Source: Sphingomonas sp. 3P27F8 (GTDB lineage Bacteria; Pseudomonadota; Alphaproteobacteria; Sphingomonadales; Sphingomonadaceae). From it: 64,000 nt of DNA. Of this stretch, positions 46,244-55,842 are shown one piece after another. The translations under genes were made by a program, and so were the position numbers. Location of the stretch: positions 164,499 through 228,498 of the forward strand of contig NZ_SCNL01000007.1 in NCBI RefSeq assembly GCF_005502745.1, in the 5' to 3' direction. The notes under the pieces are model-generated. The model had not been told where the DNA came from. It ran no database searches and saw only the letters and a program-made list of their open reading frames with translations. How positions within the stretch are numbered: position 1 is the stretch's first letter; the number at the start of each line of letters is the position of its first letter.

Positions 46244-47125
46244 TCACGTCGCGAAGGAGTTGGCGAGGCTGCCCATCGTCAGCGCCCAGCCGTCCACCAG
46301 GACGAACAACAGCAGCTTGAACGGCAGCGAGATGATCGATGGCGACAGCATCATCATGCCGAGCGACATCAGGACGGTCGCGACCACGAGATCGATCACG
46401 ATAAACGGCAGGAAGATCAGGAAGCCGATCTGAAAGGCGGTCTTCAGCTCGCTCGTCACGAACGCGGGCAGCAACACCGAGAACGGCACGTCCTTCGGAT
46501 TGGCATAGGGGCCCGATTTCGCCATTTCGGCGAACATCGTCAGATCCTTCACCCGCGTCTGTTTCGCCATGAAGGCGTGGAGCGGCTCCCCGGCCGTCCT
46601 TATCATGTCGGTGCCGGCAAGTTTCCCGGCGGCATATGGCTGGATCGCCTGCGTGTTGATCTGGTTGATCGCGGGCGCCATCACGAAGAAAGACAGGAAC
46701 AGCGACAGCCCGATGAGCACCTGATTGGGCGGGGTCTGTTGCAGGCCCATCGCCTGGCGCAGGATCGACAGCACGATGATGATCCGCGTGAAGCTGGTCA
46801 TCATCAGGATGATGCCCGGCAGGATCGTCAGCAGCCCCATGATGATGAGGACCTGCAACGACAGCGAGAGCGATCCGTTGCCGGTCTGCCCCGATGCCGC
46901 GCCGCTGGAAAGCTGGCCGAGCGCACGGTCGACGGCATCGCCCACGCCCGGTGCAGCCGGTGCTGCCGGTGGTGCCACCTGGGCGAAGGCGGGGAGGGCG
47001 ATCGCCAGCGCCAGTACGATCGCGATCAGCGCGAGCGCGACCTTGCCCCATGCAACGCCATCCGTCCGTCGGGCGGTGCGCTGGCGGAACAGCGCGGGGC
47101 CTTCGCCGATACGCGTCAGGCTCAT
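46244..47125 (-). CDS. fliP: Flagellar export protein FliP
   Basis: A 293-residue export-gate subunit. It has a leading hydrophobic segment or signal peptide ([19 protein letters not shown]), a short proline/alanine linker, then the conserved FliP body ([40 protein letters not shown] and [20 protein letters not shown]). It overlaps fliO by four bases. The N-terminal extension of about 70 residues beyond the core is common in alphaproteobacteria. Confidence 0.95.
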   Translation of the reverse strand: MSLTRIGEGPALFRQRTARRTDGVAWGKVALALIAIVLALAIALPAFAQVAPPAAPAAPGVGDAVDRALGQLSSGAASGQTGNGSLSLSLQVLIIMGLLTILPGIILMMTSFTRIIIVLSILRQAMGLQQTPPNQVLIGLSLFLSFFVMAPAINQINTQAIQPYAAGKLAGTDMIRTAGEPLHAFMAKQTRVKDLTMFAEMAKSGPYANPKDVPFSVLLPAFVTSELKTAFQIGFLIFLPFIVIDLVVATVLMSLGMMMLSPSIISLPFKLLLFVLVDGWALTMGSLANSFAT

Positions 47126-47391
47126 GCGATCTCGCCCCGCGCCACCGTCTTGTCGACCAGGGTTACGCCGCCCCGCCCGACCGAGACGAGCAGCCGCGAT
47201 CCTTCAAAATCGACCACCGCCAGCTTCACACCGGTGGAGATCATCATCGTTTCGCGCACCGCGATCATCCGCGTCGCCGATTTGCCCGGCATCCGGCTTT
47301 CCAGCCGCCGCCACAGATAAAGCGAGCCGATCATCAGCCCGCAGACGAGCGGCAGCAGGACGACCAGCTTCAGAACATAGGTCCACATCAT
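47122..47391 (-). CDS. fliO: Flagellar biosynthesis protein FliO
   Basis: An 89-residue membrane protein with one N-terminal helix ([20 protein letters not shown]) and a small beta-rich tail ([20 protein letters not shown], then [12 protein letters not shown]) as in FliO. It helps FliP assembly. Very short but its position between fliN and fliP is the normal one. Confidence 0.88.
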   Translation of the reverse strand: MMWTYVLKLVVLLPLVCGLMIGSLYLWRRLESRMPGKSATRMIAVRETMMISTGVKLAVVDFEGSRLLVSVGRGGVTLVDKTVARGEIA

Positions 47392-47398
47392 CGCGGGG

Positions 47399-47701
47399 TC
47401 AGCCGCGCTTGTCAGGATTGACCAGCTCGGTCATCCGAACGCCGAAACGCTCGCCGACCGTCACGACTTCGCCGCGCCCGATCAGCGTCCCGTTGACGAA
47501 TACCTCGAGCAGCTCGTTGGCCTGCCGGTCCAGCTCGATAACGCTCGATTCGCCCAGCGCCAGCAGTTCGCGCAGCGTGAGCTGGGTCGAGCCGATCTCG
47601 ACCGTCAGCTTGACGTCGACATCCTGCAACAGCCGGAAGTTGGCCGCCACCGCGCCCGAGGCGTCCGGGTCCACCGCGAATGTGCCGGTCATGTCGTTCA
47701 T
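47399..47701 (-). CDS. fliN: Flagellar motor switch protein FliN
   Basis: A 100-residue C-ring component with the SpoA domain: LLQDVDVKLTVEIGSTQLTL, then LGESSVIELDRQANELLEVF and VNGTLIGRGEVVTVGERFGV, full length. It overlaps fliM by four bases and, with FliM and FliG, sets rotation direction and docks the export ATPase complex. Confidence 0.95.
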   Translation of the reverse strand: MNDMTGTFAVDPDASGAVAANFRLLQDVDVKLTVEIGSTQLTLRELLALGESSVIELDRQANELLEVFVNGTLIGRGEVVTVGERFGVRMTELVNPDKRG

Positions 47702-48636
47702 GCGAACTGTCCTTCAAGGCTCTTGAGTTTGGTGAGGCGGATGGCGGCATGGCCGTTGGCGGTGCCGACAGTGCCGGTGCCGAGGCGGTCGTTGCCAACC
47801 ATCACCGGCACGTCGTTGGTGAAATGGATCGGGATCACGTCCCCGGGCTGCAATTCCATGAGCCGGGCGAGGCTGATGACCGGCTCGGCCAGCACCGAGC
47901 GGACGGGGAAACGCACCTGCATCGCGGCGCGGGTGAGCGCGGCAGTCCATTGCGCATCCTGCTCGGCGGGCTTGGCGACGACCTTGCCGGTCAGCGCGGT
48001 GCCATGCGGCTTCAGCGCCGTGACCGGATAGACGAGATCGACGAAGACCGGGCGCGCCTGGCCGGCGGCGATGCCAAACCGCGTGACGATCATCGCATCG
48101 TCCGCCTCGATGTTGTTGAGCATCGCCGGATTAGCCTCGCAGCGACCGACGGTGAAGTTGACGTGGGTGAGCGGCTCCCATGCGGCGGCCAGCGGCGTGG
48201 CGATCATCTCGCCAAGGCGCGACACCATCGCGTCGGCGGCGGGAGAGAATTCGGTGGGCAGCTCGGCCGGCACATGGCCGGTGCCGCCGAAGAACAGATC
48301 GAGCAGTTCGAGCACGAACCGCCCGTCGAACACGCACAACGCGGTGCGATCGTCCATGCCGAGCGGCAGCCACGCGGTCAGCTGGTCCGGGCGCTCGGCC
48401 CGATAATCGGCGAAGCGCTGCACCATCAGCGGCTCCGCCCATGTCCTCGCCTCCTGCCGCAGCACCGGCTCGAACACGCCGCGCAGGCTCCGTGCGAGCC
48501 GCGCGGAAAGATGCTGCAACGTGTGCAGATCGCCGAACGGATTGAGCTTCGTCTGGCCGAGCCCGCCCGGCTGGACGGTCTCGCTCCGGGTGCGCTCGCG
48601 CCGATCGGCGTCAGAAGGTGAAGCGGCGTTAACCAT
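47698..48636 (-). CDS. fliM: Flagellar motor switch protein FliM
   Basis: A 312-residue C-ring protein. The N-terminal region is short before LHTLQHLSARLARSLRGVFE, then the middle CheC-like domain (VLELLDLFFGGTGHVPAELP) and the C-terminal SpoA domain (ISLARLMELQPGDVIPIHFT). The usual N-terminal CheY-binding motif (LSQDEIDALL-like) is not obvious. It starts six bases after fliL. Confidence 0.92.
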   Translation of the reverse strand: MVNAASPSDADRRERTRSETVQPGGLGQTKLNPFGDLHTLQHLSARLARSLRGVFEPVLRQEARTWAEPLMVQRFADYRAERPDQLTAWLPLGMDDRTALCVFDGRFVLELLDLFFGGTGHVPAELPTEFSPAADAMVSRLGEMIATPLAAAWEPLTHVNFTVGRCEANPAMLNNIEADDAMIVTRFGIAAGQARPVFVDLVYPVTALKPHGTALTGKVVAKPAEQDAQWTAALTRAAMQVRFPVRSVLAEPVISLARLMELQPGDVIPIHFTNDVPVMVGNDRLGTGTVGTANGHAAIRLTKLKSLEGQFA

Positions 48637-48642
48637 GCCTGC

Positions 48643-49278
48643 TCACTGAACAACGAAATTGGTAAAGTAGACGTTACCAACGCCGCCGAAACCTTCCTTT
48701 TCCTTAAGAACCTTGTTGATCGCCACCGCCAGCCGCTTCGCCAGCGCCTGTTTGCCGTCGGAGGTGAACACCTGATCCTCGCCGGTATCGCCCAGCGCCA
48801 TCAGGATGGCGGAGCGTACGGCGATGTCATTCGTCTTGATGTTGCGGATGACCGTATCGTCATAAGGCGTCGAGATCGCGATACCGACCTGCAGGAAATG
48901 CACCGAATCCTGAAGGTTCGCGGTGAAATCCTTCTCCATCGCGTAGTAGTTGGAGGCGTAGCGATCGCCGCCCTCGCCGGCGGGCGTGGGCATGCCGTGG
49001 TTCTCCGCCGGCTTGGCCTCGGCGCTTTCGCCGCCGCCGTGGCCGCCCTCTTCCTTGCCTTCGCCAGCGTGCTTCTGCTCGCTTTTCGGTACGAGCTTCG
49101 GGCCGGGCTTCTCATGAGCGGTGCTCTTGCCGCCGATGATCCCGGATCCGGCCGCGTACAGACCGGCGCCCACCCCGCCGCCGATCAGCACCAAGGCGCC
49201 GACCACCAGCAGGATGATCTTGGGCAGTTTTTTCTTCTTCCTGGCGGGCGCTGCGGCCTGGGCGTCGGTGTCGCTCAT
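48643..49278 (-). CDS. fliL: Flagellar basal body protein FliL
   Basis: A 211-residue single-pass membrane protein that surrounds the stator. Membrane helix LPKIILLVVGALVLIGGGVG near residues 18-37, then a His/Gly/Glu-rich linker and the conserved periplasmic domain (FTANLQDSVHFLQVGIAIST; EGFGGVGNVYFTNFVVQ). The ATG at 49278 has AAGGAAAG seven bases upstream; an ATG at 49296 touching the fliK stop is an alternative start. Confidence 0.9.
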   Translation of the reverse strand: MSDTDAQAAAPARKKKKLPKIILLVVGALVLIGGGVGAGLYAAGSGIIGGKSTAHEKPGPKLVPKSEQKHAGEGKEEGGHGGGESAEAKPAENHGMPTPAGEGGDRYASNYYAMEKDFTANLQDSVHFLQVGIAISTPYDDTVIRNIKTNDIAVRSAILMALGDTGEDQVFTSDGKQALAKRLAVAINKVLKEKEGFGGVGNVYFTNFVVQ

Positions 49279-49295
49279 GTCTCTTTCCTTGGGCA

Positions 49296-50585
49296 TCAGG
49301 CGATGCGTTCATCGGTGTCGGCGGCGTGATCCGCCTCGGTTGCGGCGCCCGGAGGCGCTGAGTTCTTCGCGGCGTTCTGGCTGGCGCGCTGCTGCTGTTG
49401 CTGCGCCAGCGGCTGGCCGCCGGCATCGCTCGTGCCGCCGGTGGTGGCGGAAAGCTTCAGCCCGCGCGCTTCGGCGAGTTCCGTCAGACGCGGCTGGGCT
49501 TCCGCAAGGATCTGTCGCGTTTCGGGCTGATGCGCGTCCAGGTGGACCGAAACACCGTCTCCCTCGCGCTTTAGCGACACGTCGATCTTGCCGAGCGCGT
49601 CCGGGATCAGGCGGATGCTGGCGTCGTTGGCATTGGCGGCGTCGCGCAGCGCGTCGATTCGCTGGATCATCTGGTGGGGCCAGTTGTCCTGCCTCATATC
49701 GAGCGCTGTCTGTCGCGGGTCGGCCGACGCGGTCACTGCATGCAGGGAATTGTCGGTGCCTGCCGGGAAGACGGCTAGCGAGGCTTGCGCCTGGTCGGTG
49801 GCGGGACGATCCTCGCTAGCTGCACGCTGGATCGCTGCTGCGAAAACCTGGGCGGCGGGGGCGATCCGTGCAACCTCAGGCTCGGCTTGCGCGGGTGCGG
49901 GCGTCAGCACGACCGCTGGCGATGCCACCGAACCGGCTGACGGCGGCGATGGCGCCGCGGCGGCGGGCGTCTTGCCGATCGCCGGCTCCGGCTCCGCCGG
50001 GCCGACGGGTGGCAGCACGATCAACCGGGGCGGGGAGGCTTCGGGCTGTGCTGGCGCCTGATCCGGCGCAGTGGCGGGCGGCGTGATAATGACCGGTTCA
50101 AGGGGAACATGCGCCGCGCCGGCCGCGGGCGGCGGCGGCCCGGGTGGAGTGGTCGTTGCGGCCGGGGCCGAGATGATCGGCGCGCGGTCGGCGACTGAAG
50201 GGAGCGCCATCATCCTGTTCCCGCGATCCGACGCCAGCACCGACATCGCAGCGGGCGTGATCGCATCTGCGGGCGTATTCGCCGCGCTCGACGCGGGCCG
50301 GCTGTCCGAAGTTGGCGCGCTGACCGGCGCGGGCGTCGGCATGCTTGGTGGAAGCGTCACGAGATCTGGCGCGAGCCACGCAATCGGGTTCGCGCTGTCG
50401 CCCGTGTCCGGCAAATCCTTGCCGGTTGCGGCATCGTCCTGCCGCGCGGCAACCGCATCGTCGCCTGTGCTGACAGCCGGATCGAGCAGCGAGGAGAATG
50501 CCGCACGCGCGGGCGCCCCGCCTGCCGCTAAGGCGGGATTTGCGGTTTTAGGCGAGGATGGCGCGAGGTTCGAAACTGCGTTCAT
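49296..50585 (-). CDS. fliK: Flagellar hook-length control protein FliK
   Basis: A 429-residue exported ruler. The first 290 residues are Pro/Ala-rich and low in complexity, typical of FliK rulers. The C-terminal Flg_hook domain has ASIRLIPDALGKIDVSLKRE, then VSVHLDAHQPETRQILAEAQ. A Gln-rich tail follows. A sigma-54 promoter lies about 45 bases before its ATG at the end of fliJ, so fliK to flhB may be expressed separately from fliE-fliJ. Confidence 0.88.
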   Translation of the reverse strand: MNAVSNLAPSSPKTANPALAAGGAPARAAFSSLLDPAVSTGDDAVAARQDDAATGKDLPDTGDSANPIAWLAPDLVTLPPSMPTPAPVSAPTSDSRPASSAANTPADAITPAAMSVLASDRGNRMMALPSVADRAPIISAPAATTTPPGPPPPAAGAAHVPLEPVIITPPATAPDQAPAQPEASPPRLIVLPPVGPAEPEPAIGKTPAAAAPSPPSAGSVASPAVVLTPAPAQAEPEVARIAPAAQVFAAAIQRAASEDRPATDQAQASLAVFPAGTDNSLHAVTASADPRQTALDMRQDNWPHQMIQRIDALRDAANANDASIRLIPDALGKIDVSLKREGDGVSVHLDAHQPETRQILAEAQPRLTELAEARGLKLSATTGGTSDAGGQPLAQQQQQRASQNAAKNSAPPGAATEADHAADTDERIA

Positions 50586-50624
50586 GAGTCCCTGCTCGTC
50601 GGCGGTGTTGTTCCCGACCAGTAC

Positions 50625-51044
50625 TCAGCAAGGATCGTGCCGGATCTTTCGAACCGGGGGCGTCTCGCGGAGGGCGCGGATTTCGCGCAGCGCGGCATCG
50701 GCCATTCCGCGCTCGATCAGTTTTTCGACTGCGCCTTGATCGCGCTTCGCTGCGCGGGTGGCCGCAGCGGCGCGCTCGGCGTCGGCTTCGGCGCTGCGAA
50801 CCCGGTTCGCGGCGGTTTCGGCCGACCGGTGCAGCCGCTCACGATAATGTGCCGCCGCGGCAAGCGAGAAACCGGCCGCGCCCACCGGTGCGGGCGCGAC
50901 CTCATCCGCCAGCAGCGCGATCCGGGACGAAAGCGCGGCTTCCTGTTGATGCGCCGCGCGTGCCCGCGCCTCATCCGCATGCGCCAGTCCGAGCTGCAGC
51001 GTCCGCACGCGCAGTACGCGAGCGAGCTTCTTTGGATCAGCCAT
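50625..51044 (-). CDS. fliJ: Flagellar export protein FliJ
   Basis: A 139-residue coiled-coil protein of the export ATPase complex. Ala/Arg/Glu-rich heptad-like helices run through most of it (LGLAHADEARARAAHQQEAA; AETAANRVRSAEADAERAAA), as in other FliJ proteins. Its start overlaps the fliI end by eight bases. Its last codons contain the -12 element of the fliK sigma-54 promoter. Confidence 0.8.
   Translation of the reverse strand: MADPKKLARVLRVRTLQLGLAHADEARARAAHQQEAALSSRIALLADEVAPAPVGAAGFSLAAAAHYRERLHRSAETAANRVRSAEADAERAAAATRAAKRDQGAVEKLIERGMADAALREIRALRETPPVRKIRHDPC
50628..50642 (-). promoter_or_regulatory. Sigma-54 promoter upstream of fliK
   Basis: On the minus strand CGGCACGATCCTTGC, matching the -24/-12 consensus apart from C for the first T. 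It overlaps the last codons of fliJ, with the stop codon directly after the -12 element. The predicted start is near 50616, giving a 31-base leader before fliK. Confidence 0.82.
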
Positions 51045-52365
51045 CGCCGAACACGCCGGTCAGCTCCGCAACCGAATCCTCTAACGGCACGATCGCGTCT
51101 GCGTCCTGTCGGATGAATTCCATCACTGCCGGGTGATAGGCGATCGCGGCATCGATCTCCGCATCGCTGCCGCTGCGATAGGCGCCCATCAGCACCAGAT
51201 CGCGATTTTCCTCATAGGTCGCAAGATGGCGACGAAGCACGCGCGCGGCCTGGATATGCGCGGGCGCGGCGATGTCGGTCATCACGCGGCTCACCGATTT
51301 CGATATGTCGATCGCGGGATAGACGGCGCGCTCGGCAAGCGTGCGGCTAAGCACGATGTGCCCGTCCAGGATCGAGCGCGCGGAATCAACGACCGGATCG
51401 TTGCCGTCGTCGCCATCGGCCAGCACGGTGTAGATCGCGGTGATCGAGCCGCCCGATGTAACGTCGGTGCCCGCCCGCTCGATCAGATTGGGCAGCATCG
51501 CGATCGCCGACGGCGGATAGCCACGCGCCGACGCCGGCTCACCCAGAGCAAGGCCGATCTCCCGCCCCGCATGCGCGACGCGAGTGAGCGAATCCATGAT
51601 GAGCAGCACGTCCTTGCCCTCCGCGCGGAAGGCTTCGGCGATGGCGGTGGCGCGCAGCGCGCCGCGAATGCGCAGCACCGGCGAATGATTGGCGGGGACG
51701 GCGACGACGACGCTTTTTGCGCGCGCCTGCCCCGCGACCTTGGTTTCGAGGAAGTCGGCCACTTCGCGGCTCCGCTCGCCGATCAGCCCGATGACGATCA
51801 CATCGGCTTTCGCCGCGCGCACCATCATTCCGAGGAGCACGGATTTGCCGACGCCCGAGCCCGCCATGATACCGATGCGCTGGCCCTTGCCGATCGTCAG
51901 CAGGCCATTGATCGCGCGAACACCGACATCAAGCGGTTGCAGCACGCGCCCGCGATCAAGCGGAGACTGGTGCCTCCCCGCGAGCGGCCACGCGCCCGCG
52001 CCACGTATCGCGCCAAGCCCGTCGATCGGGCGGCCAGCGCCATCGACCACGCGGCCGAGCAGCGCCTTGCCCACCTCCGCCGCGCCCGGCTCGCCGATCG
52101 GCCGCACCGGCGCCTGCGGAAGCAGCGCGGCCGGGCCGCCGAGGTTCATCAGCAACGTGCGGCCGTTGCGGAAGCCGATCACCTCGGCCTCCACCCCGTT
52201 CGCGCGATCCCCGACCTGGCAGACCGTGCCCACCGGCAGATTGAGCCCGATCGCTTCCATCAGCAGCCCGTCGAACGAGGCGAGCCGGCCGGAGACCTTT
52301 GGTACGGGGCGGAAGTCGCCCGCATCCAGAGCGTCCAGATAATCTTCGGTGAAACGGTTCAGCAT
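51037..52365 (-). CDS. fliI: Flagellum-specific ATP synthase FliI
   Basis: Hexameric ATPase that unloads export substrates, 442 residues, related to F1 beta. Walker A is GSGVGKSV at about 169-176, then VIGLIGERSREVADFLE, Walker B VLLIMDSLTRVAHAGREIGL, and a region TVLADGDDGNDPVVDSARSI as in other FliI proteins. I place the start at MLNRFTEDYLDAL, just after fliH; an open frame continues upstream into fliH but lacks family match. Confidence 0.95.
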   Translation of the reverse strand: MLNRFTEDYLDALDAGDFRPVPKVSGRLASFDGLLMEAIGLNLPVGTVCQVGDRANGVEAEVIGFRNGRTLLMNLGGPAALLPQAPVRPIGEPGAAEVGKALLGRVVDGAGRPIDGLGAIRGAGAWPLAGRHQSPLDRGRVLQPLDVGVRAINGLLTIGKGQRIGIMAGSGVGKSVLLGMMVRAAKADVIVIGLIGERSREVADFLETKVAGQARAKSVVVAVPANHSPVLRIRGALRATAIAEAFRAEGKDVLLIMDSLTRVAHAGREIGLALGEPASARGYPPSAIAMLPNLIERAGTDVTSGGSITAIYTVLADGDDGNDPVVDSARSILDGHIVLSRTLAERAVYPAIDISKSVSRVMTDIAAPAHIQAARVLRRHLATYEENRDLVLMGAYRSGSDAEIDAAIAYHPAVMEFIRQDADAIVPLEDSVAELTGVFGDG

Positions 52366-52375
52366 CGCGCCCGCG

Positions 52376-53125
52376 TCAATCCGCGTCGGAGGAAAATTTC
52401 GGCACGGCAATCTTGTCGAGCGCGCGTGCCAGCTGGTCGAGCCAGATTTCCGGCCCGTCCTCGACGATCGTGGAGGCGGCCTCCATCACGAAGCTGCCGC
52501 GAGTTACCTGCGCATCGCCGATCGCAAAAACCGTCGCCGGCAGATGCCCTTCAAGCAGCGCGATATCGGCCGGGTGGACGCGCAGCATCGCGCTCTCCGA
52601 CGCGTCGGCCAATAGTTCGGTCGCCGTTTTGACACGCGCGGCGAGCAGCTCTCCAGACACGCCTGTCTCGCCGACCAGCCGCGTTACGAGATGCAGCACC
52701 GTTTGCCGCAGATGCGCGGCCAGTCGCTCGCGATCGATTCGCGCATCCGATCGCATTGCCTCGACCAGCCGGGCCAGCAGCGCGCGATCGCGCTCCGCCG
52801 CCTCGTTATGCTCGGCCTGCGCGGCGGCATAGCCAGCGTCGAACCCGGCCTGCTGCGCCACCTGCACCGGATCGATGAAGGGGGACGGCTCGGCGCATGC
52901 GTCGAGCGGGTTCCAGCCCTCGGTTGGACTGGTGCCGGCATCGGCCGGCGCGTAGCCGCGCGGACGGCTTTCACCTTCGCCCGTGAACGCTTCCTTGATC
53001 CGCGCGATCAGATCGGCGGGGGCGAAGCCCGGTGTCTGTTCGGCGAAACTGCGTTGCAGGCGCAGCGCTGCGTCGCTGCCGCGCGCGGAAAGGCCGACGA
53101 CGAAATCCTGCGAGGCCTCAGACAT
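52376..53125 (-). CDS. fliH: Flagellar assembly protein FliH
   Basis: Regulator and anchor of FliI, 249 residues. It has an Ala/Glu/Gln-rich helical centre (QQAGFDAGYAAAQAEHNEAA), and the C-terminal FliH domain has LRQTVLHLVTRLVGETGVSG and MLRVHPADIALLEGHLP. Sequence is poorly conserved as usual; position between fliG and fliI supports the call. It overlaps fliG by eight bases. Confidence 0.87.
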   Translation of the reverse strand: MSEASQDFVVGLSARGSDAALRLQRSFAEQTPGFAPADLIARIKEAFTGEGESRPRGYAPADAGTSPTEGWNPLDACAEPSPFIDPVQVAQQAGFDAGYAAAQAEHNEAAERDRALLARLVEAMRSDARIDRERLAAHLRQTVLHLVTRLVGETGVSGELLAARVKTATELLADASESAMLRVHPADIALLEGHLPATVFAIGDAQVTRGSFVMEAASTIVEDGPEIWLDQLARALDKIAVPKFSSDAD

Positions 53126-54137
53126 AATCGTCCTCGCCGCCGCCCATCATGATCGTGCCGTCCTTGGCCAGATTGCGGGCGATCTGGATGATCGCCTTCT
53201 GCGCCTCCAGGACCTCGGAAAGCTTCATCGGTCCGCGTGCTTCCATGTCGTCGCGTATGCCGTCGGCGGCGCGGGCGGACATGCAGCCGAGGAAACGGTT
53301 GCGCGCTGCCTCGTCCACGCCCTTCAGCGCGCGGGTGAGAATATCGCCGTCGATGTTGCGGATCAGCGTGCCCAGATTCTTGTCGTCCATGTCGAGAAGA
53401 TTGTCGAAGACGAACATCGCCTCCTCGATCGCCTTGGCGGTTTCCTTGTCGAGCTTGAACAGCTTGGGCATCACCCGCTGCTCGGTCGCCTTGCGCGCGC
53501 TTTGCAGAATCTTCGCCGCCTCGCGCGTGCCGCCGAGCTGCATCTGCGCGCCCTGTTGCGCGCTGCTGCCGCGGTTCGCGAGCATGGTGCGCAGCGTCTC
53601 CACCGCTTCCGGCGTGATCGGGCCGAGCGTGGCAATGCGATGCAGCACTTCAGGCTGAACGGCTGCGGGGAGCAGTTCGAGCACCTGGCTGCCGACCGAG
53701 GGATCGAGATTGGCGATCAGCACCGCGGCGATCTGTGGATGCTCCTTCTCGATCATGCCGGCGATCTCGGCCGCGTCCATCCAGTCGAGCAGGTCGATCC
53801 CGCACGCCGCGTCCGTCGGCGTGATGCGCGCGAGCACGCTGTCGGCCTTTTCCTGGCCGAGTGCGCGATGCATCACCGCCTCGATTTTCGGGCGCGGGTC
53901 GAAGGCGATGCCGGTGCGCTCGCGGGCACGGCCGACGAAATCGTCGAGCACCCCCGCCACTTCGCCCTCGCTCACGTCCGCGACGGAAAACATCGCCTTG
54001 CCAAGCTGGCGCACCTCATCCGGCTCCAGCTTCTGGAGGATCGCGGCAGCCTCTTCCTCACCGACGAGCATCATCAGCACAGCCGCGCGCTCGATTCCGC
54101 TGAAGCTGCGGACGATCGCGGTGGTTGGGGCGTTCAC
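53118..54137 (-). CDS. fliG: Flagellar motor switch protein FliG
   Basis: Rotor protein (339 residues) that contacts the stator and the MS ring. The N-terminal domain starts SGIERAAVLMMLVGEEEAAA. The middle domain has EHPQIAAVLIANLDPSVGSQ, and the C-terminal domain carries the torque helix region with charged residues (MFVFDNLLDMDDKNLGTLIR). It starts four bases after fliF ends and binds the C-terminus of FliF. Confidence 0.95.
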   Translation of the reverse strand: MNAPTTAIVRSFSGIERAAVLMMLVGEEEAAAILQKLEPDEVRQLGKAMFSVADVSEGEVAGVLDDFVGRARERTGIAFDPRPKIEAVMHRALGQEKADSVLARITPTDAACGIDLLDWMDAAEIAGMIEKEHPQIAAVLIANLDPSVGSQVLELLPAAVQPEVLHRIATLGPITPEAVETLRTMLANRGSSAQQGAQMQLGGTREAAKILQSARKATEQRVMPKLFKLDKETAKAIEEAMFVFDNLLDMDDKNLGTLIRNIDGDILTRALKGVDEAARNRFLGCMSARAADGIRDDMEARGPMKLSEVLEAQKAIIQIARNLAKDGTIMMGGGEDDYV

Positions 54138-54141
54138 CGGA

Positions 54142-55839
54142 TTATGCCTTTATCATGTCGCGAACCGCGAGCGCGGCGCGCGCCGGGTTGTCGCGAGTGA
54201 AGCCGCGCACGGCGCCGATCCGCTCCTCATAGCTCTGCGCCCGTTCGAGATCGTCGATCCCCACCGGGCCGGCGATCTGGATGCCGCCGCCTTCGCCCGT
54301 GATCGCACCGGCGCTGCCCATCTGAGCGCCGCCTGGCCCGGCGAGCGCTGGAGCGGTCGAAGCATCATCGCGCTTCTTCATCAGCGCCTTGGCCAGCGGG
54401 CGGACGCCGAGCAACAGCACCAGCAGCGCGATCACGATGGCGGTGATGTTGCGGGCGAGCACCGGAAGCCAGCTGTTGTCATACCATTTCGGCCCGCTCG
54501 CCATTGCCGATGCATCGGCGAACTTCTTGCTGATGACCGTCACATTGTCGTTGCGCGCGGCGTCGAAGCCGACCGCCGATTTCACGAGATCGGTGATCTG
54601 GCCCACCTCCATCGCGGTCCGGCGGCCCTTGTCCGGCTCACGCAACAGGATGGCGACCGACAGCCGCTTGATTCCGCCCGGCGCGGCGCGCGTGACCGAC
54701 ACTTCCTTGCCCAGATCATAGGCGCGCTGAAACTGGTCCGACTGCTTGTTCGCATCCGGGGCGGGAGCGCCGGCAGCGGGAGAAGGCGAGGCGGCCGGCT
54801 GCGGCTGGCCACTCGCGCCGGTCGCCGGCTGCGGCTTCTGCAAGGTGCTTGCGGGCGGCGGGGTATTGCTCAGCGTGCCGGGGATGCCACCGGGTGTCTG
54901 CGCGCCGTTCGCGGCCTGATTGCCGGTCCAGTTGCCGGCCTCGGCCCGCAGCGTGCCCTGCTTGTCATAGCTTTCGCGGGTCGCCTGCGTTTCGTCGAGA
55001 TTGACGTCGGCCTGCACCTCGGCGGTGAAATTTCCCGCGCCGACCAGCGGGGTCAGGAGCTGGATGAGCTGCTGGCGGTATTTGTCCTCCACCTGCCGCT
55101 GCACGCGAATGCGCTGTTCGCTGCCGTTATCCGTTTGCCCGCCGGATTTTGAGAGCAGCCCACCCATCTGATCGACGACGGTCACGTTGTCCGGCTTCAT
55201 TCCCGGCACCGACGACGCGACGAGATTGACGATCGAGCCGACCTGCGCGTCGCTGAGCGACCGTCCCGGCTGGAGCTTCAGCACCACCGAAGCGGATGGC
55301 GCGGCATTGTCGCGCACGAACACGCTGGCTTCCGGCACGGCAAGGTGGACCCGTGCCTCCGCCACCGTATCGATCTCCTGAATCGATCGCGCGATCTCGG
55401 TTTCGCGTGCCTGCCGCAGCCGCTCCCCTTCCACCGCCCGGGACACGCCCATCGGCAGCTGATCCAGGATCGCGTAACCCGCGGGCGTGGATTTCGGCAG
55501 GCCCTGACCCGCCAGCAGCATCCGTGCCCTGGCGAAATCATCTTCCGCCACCGTGAGCGAATCGGTGCCGGTATCGACATGGCTCTTGATGTTTGCGGCG
55601 GTGAGCGCGGAGGTGACCGCCGCCTTGTCGCTGTCGGCAAGGCCGGAGAACAGCGTTTTCTGCGGCGGCGTCGCGAGCATCGACCAGGCGAGCGCTGCCG
55701 CGCCGATCAGCCCGATCAGCAAGGCCATCGGGCCGGCGCGGCGCACCGCGGGCTGCGCGAACACGCCCTGGATCTGTCGCAGGGGATTGGCGAACCGCTC
55801 AGGGATCACCGGGTTTGAAGGAGCGAGTGCGTTGGCCAT
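54142..55839 (-). CDS. fliF: Flagellar MS-ring protein FliF
   Basis: A 565-residue inner-membrane ring protein. First membrane helix ALLIGLIGAAALAWSMLA near residues 40-57, followed by FliF/YscJ domains (LFSGLADSDKAAVTSALTAA; LAVPEASVFVRDNAAPSASV) and a second helix near residue 470 (ITAIVIALLVLLLGVRPLA). A Pro/Ala/Gln-rich region around residues 330-370 is disordered. The cytoplasmic tail is for FliG binding. Confidence 0.95.
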   Translation of the reverse strand: MANALAPSNPVIPERFANPLRQIQGVFAQPAVRRAGPMALLIGLIGAAALAWSMLATPPQKTLFSGLADSDKAAVTSALTAANIKSHVDTGTDSLTVAEDDFARARMLLAGQGLPKSTPAGYAILDQLPMGVSRAVEGERLRQARETEIARSIQEIDTVAEARVHLAVPEASVFVRDNAAPSASVVLKLQPGRSLSDAQVGSIVNLVASSVPGMKPDNVTVVDQMGGLLSKSGGQTDNGSEQRIRVQRQVEDKYRQQLIQLLTPLVGAGNFTAEVQADVNLDETQATRESYDKQGTLRAEAGNWTGNQAANGAQTPGGIPGTLSNTPPPASTLQKPQPATGASGQPQPAASPSPAAGAPAPDANKQSDQFQRAYDLGKEVSVTRAAPGGIKRLSVAILLREPDKGRRTAMEVGQITDLVKSAVGFDAARNDNVTVISKKFADASAMASGPKWYDNSWLPVLARNITAIVIALLVLLLGVRPLAKALMKKRDDASTAPALAGPGGAQMGSAGAITGEGGGIQIAGPVGIDDLERAQSYEERIGAVRGFTRDNPARAALAVRDMIKA

Positions 55840-55842
55840 ATC

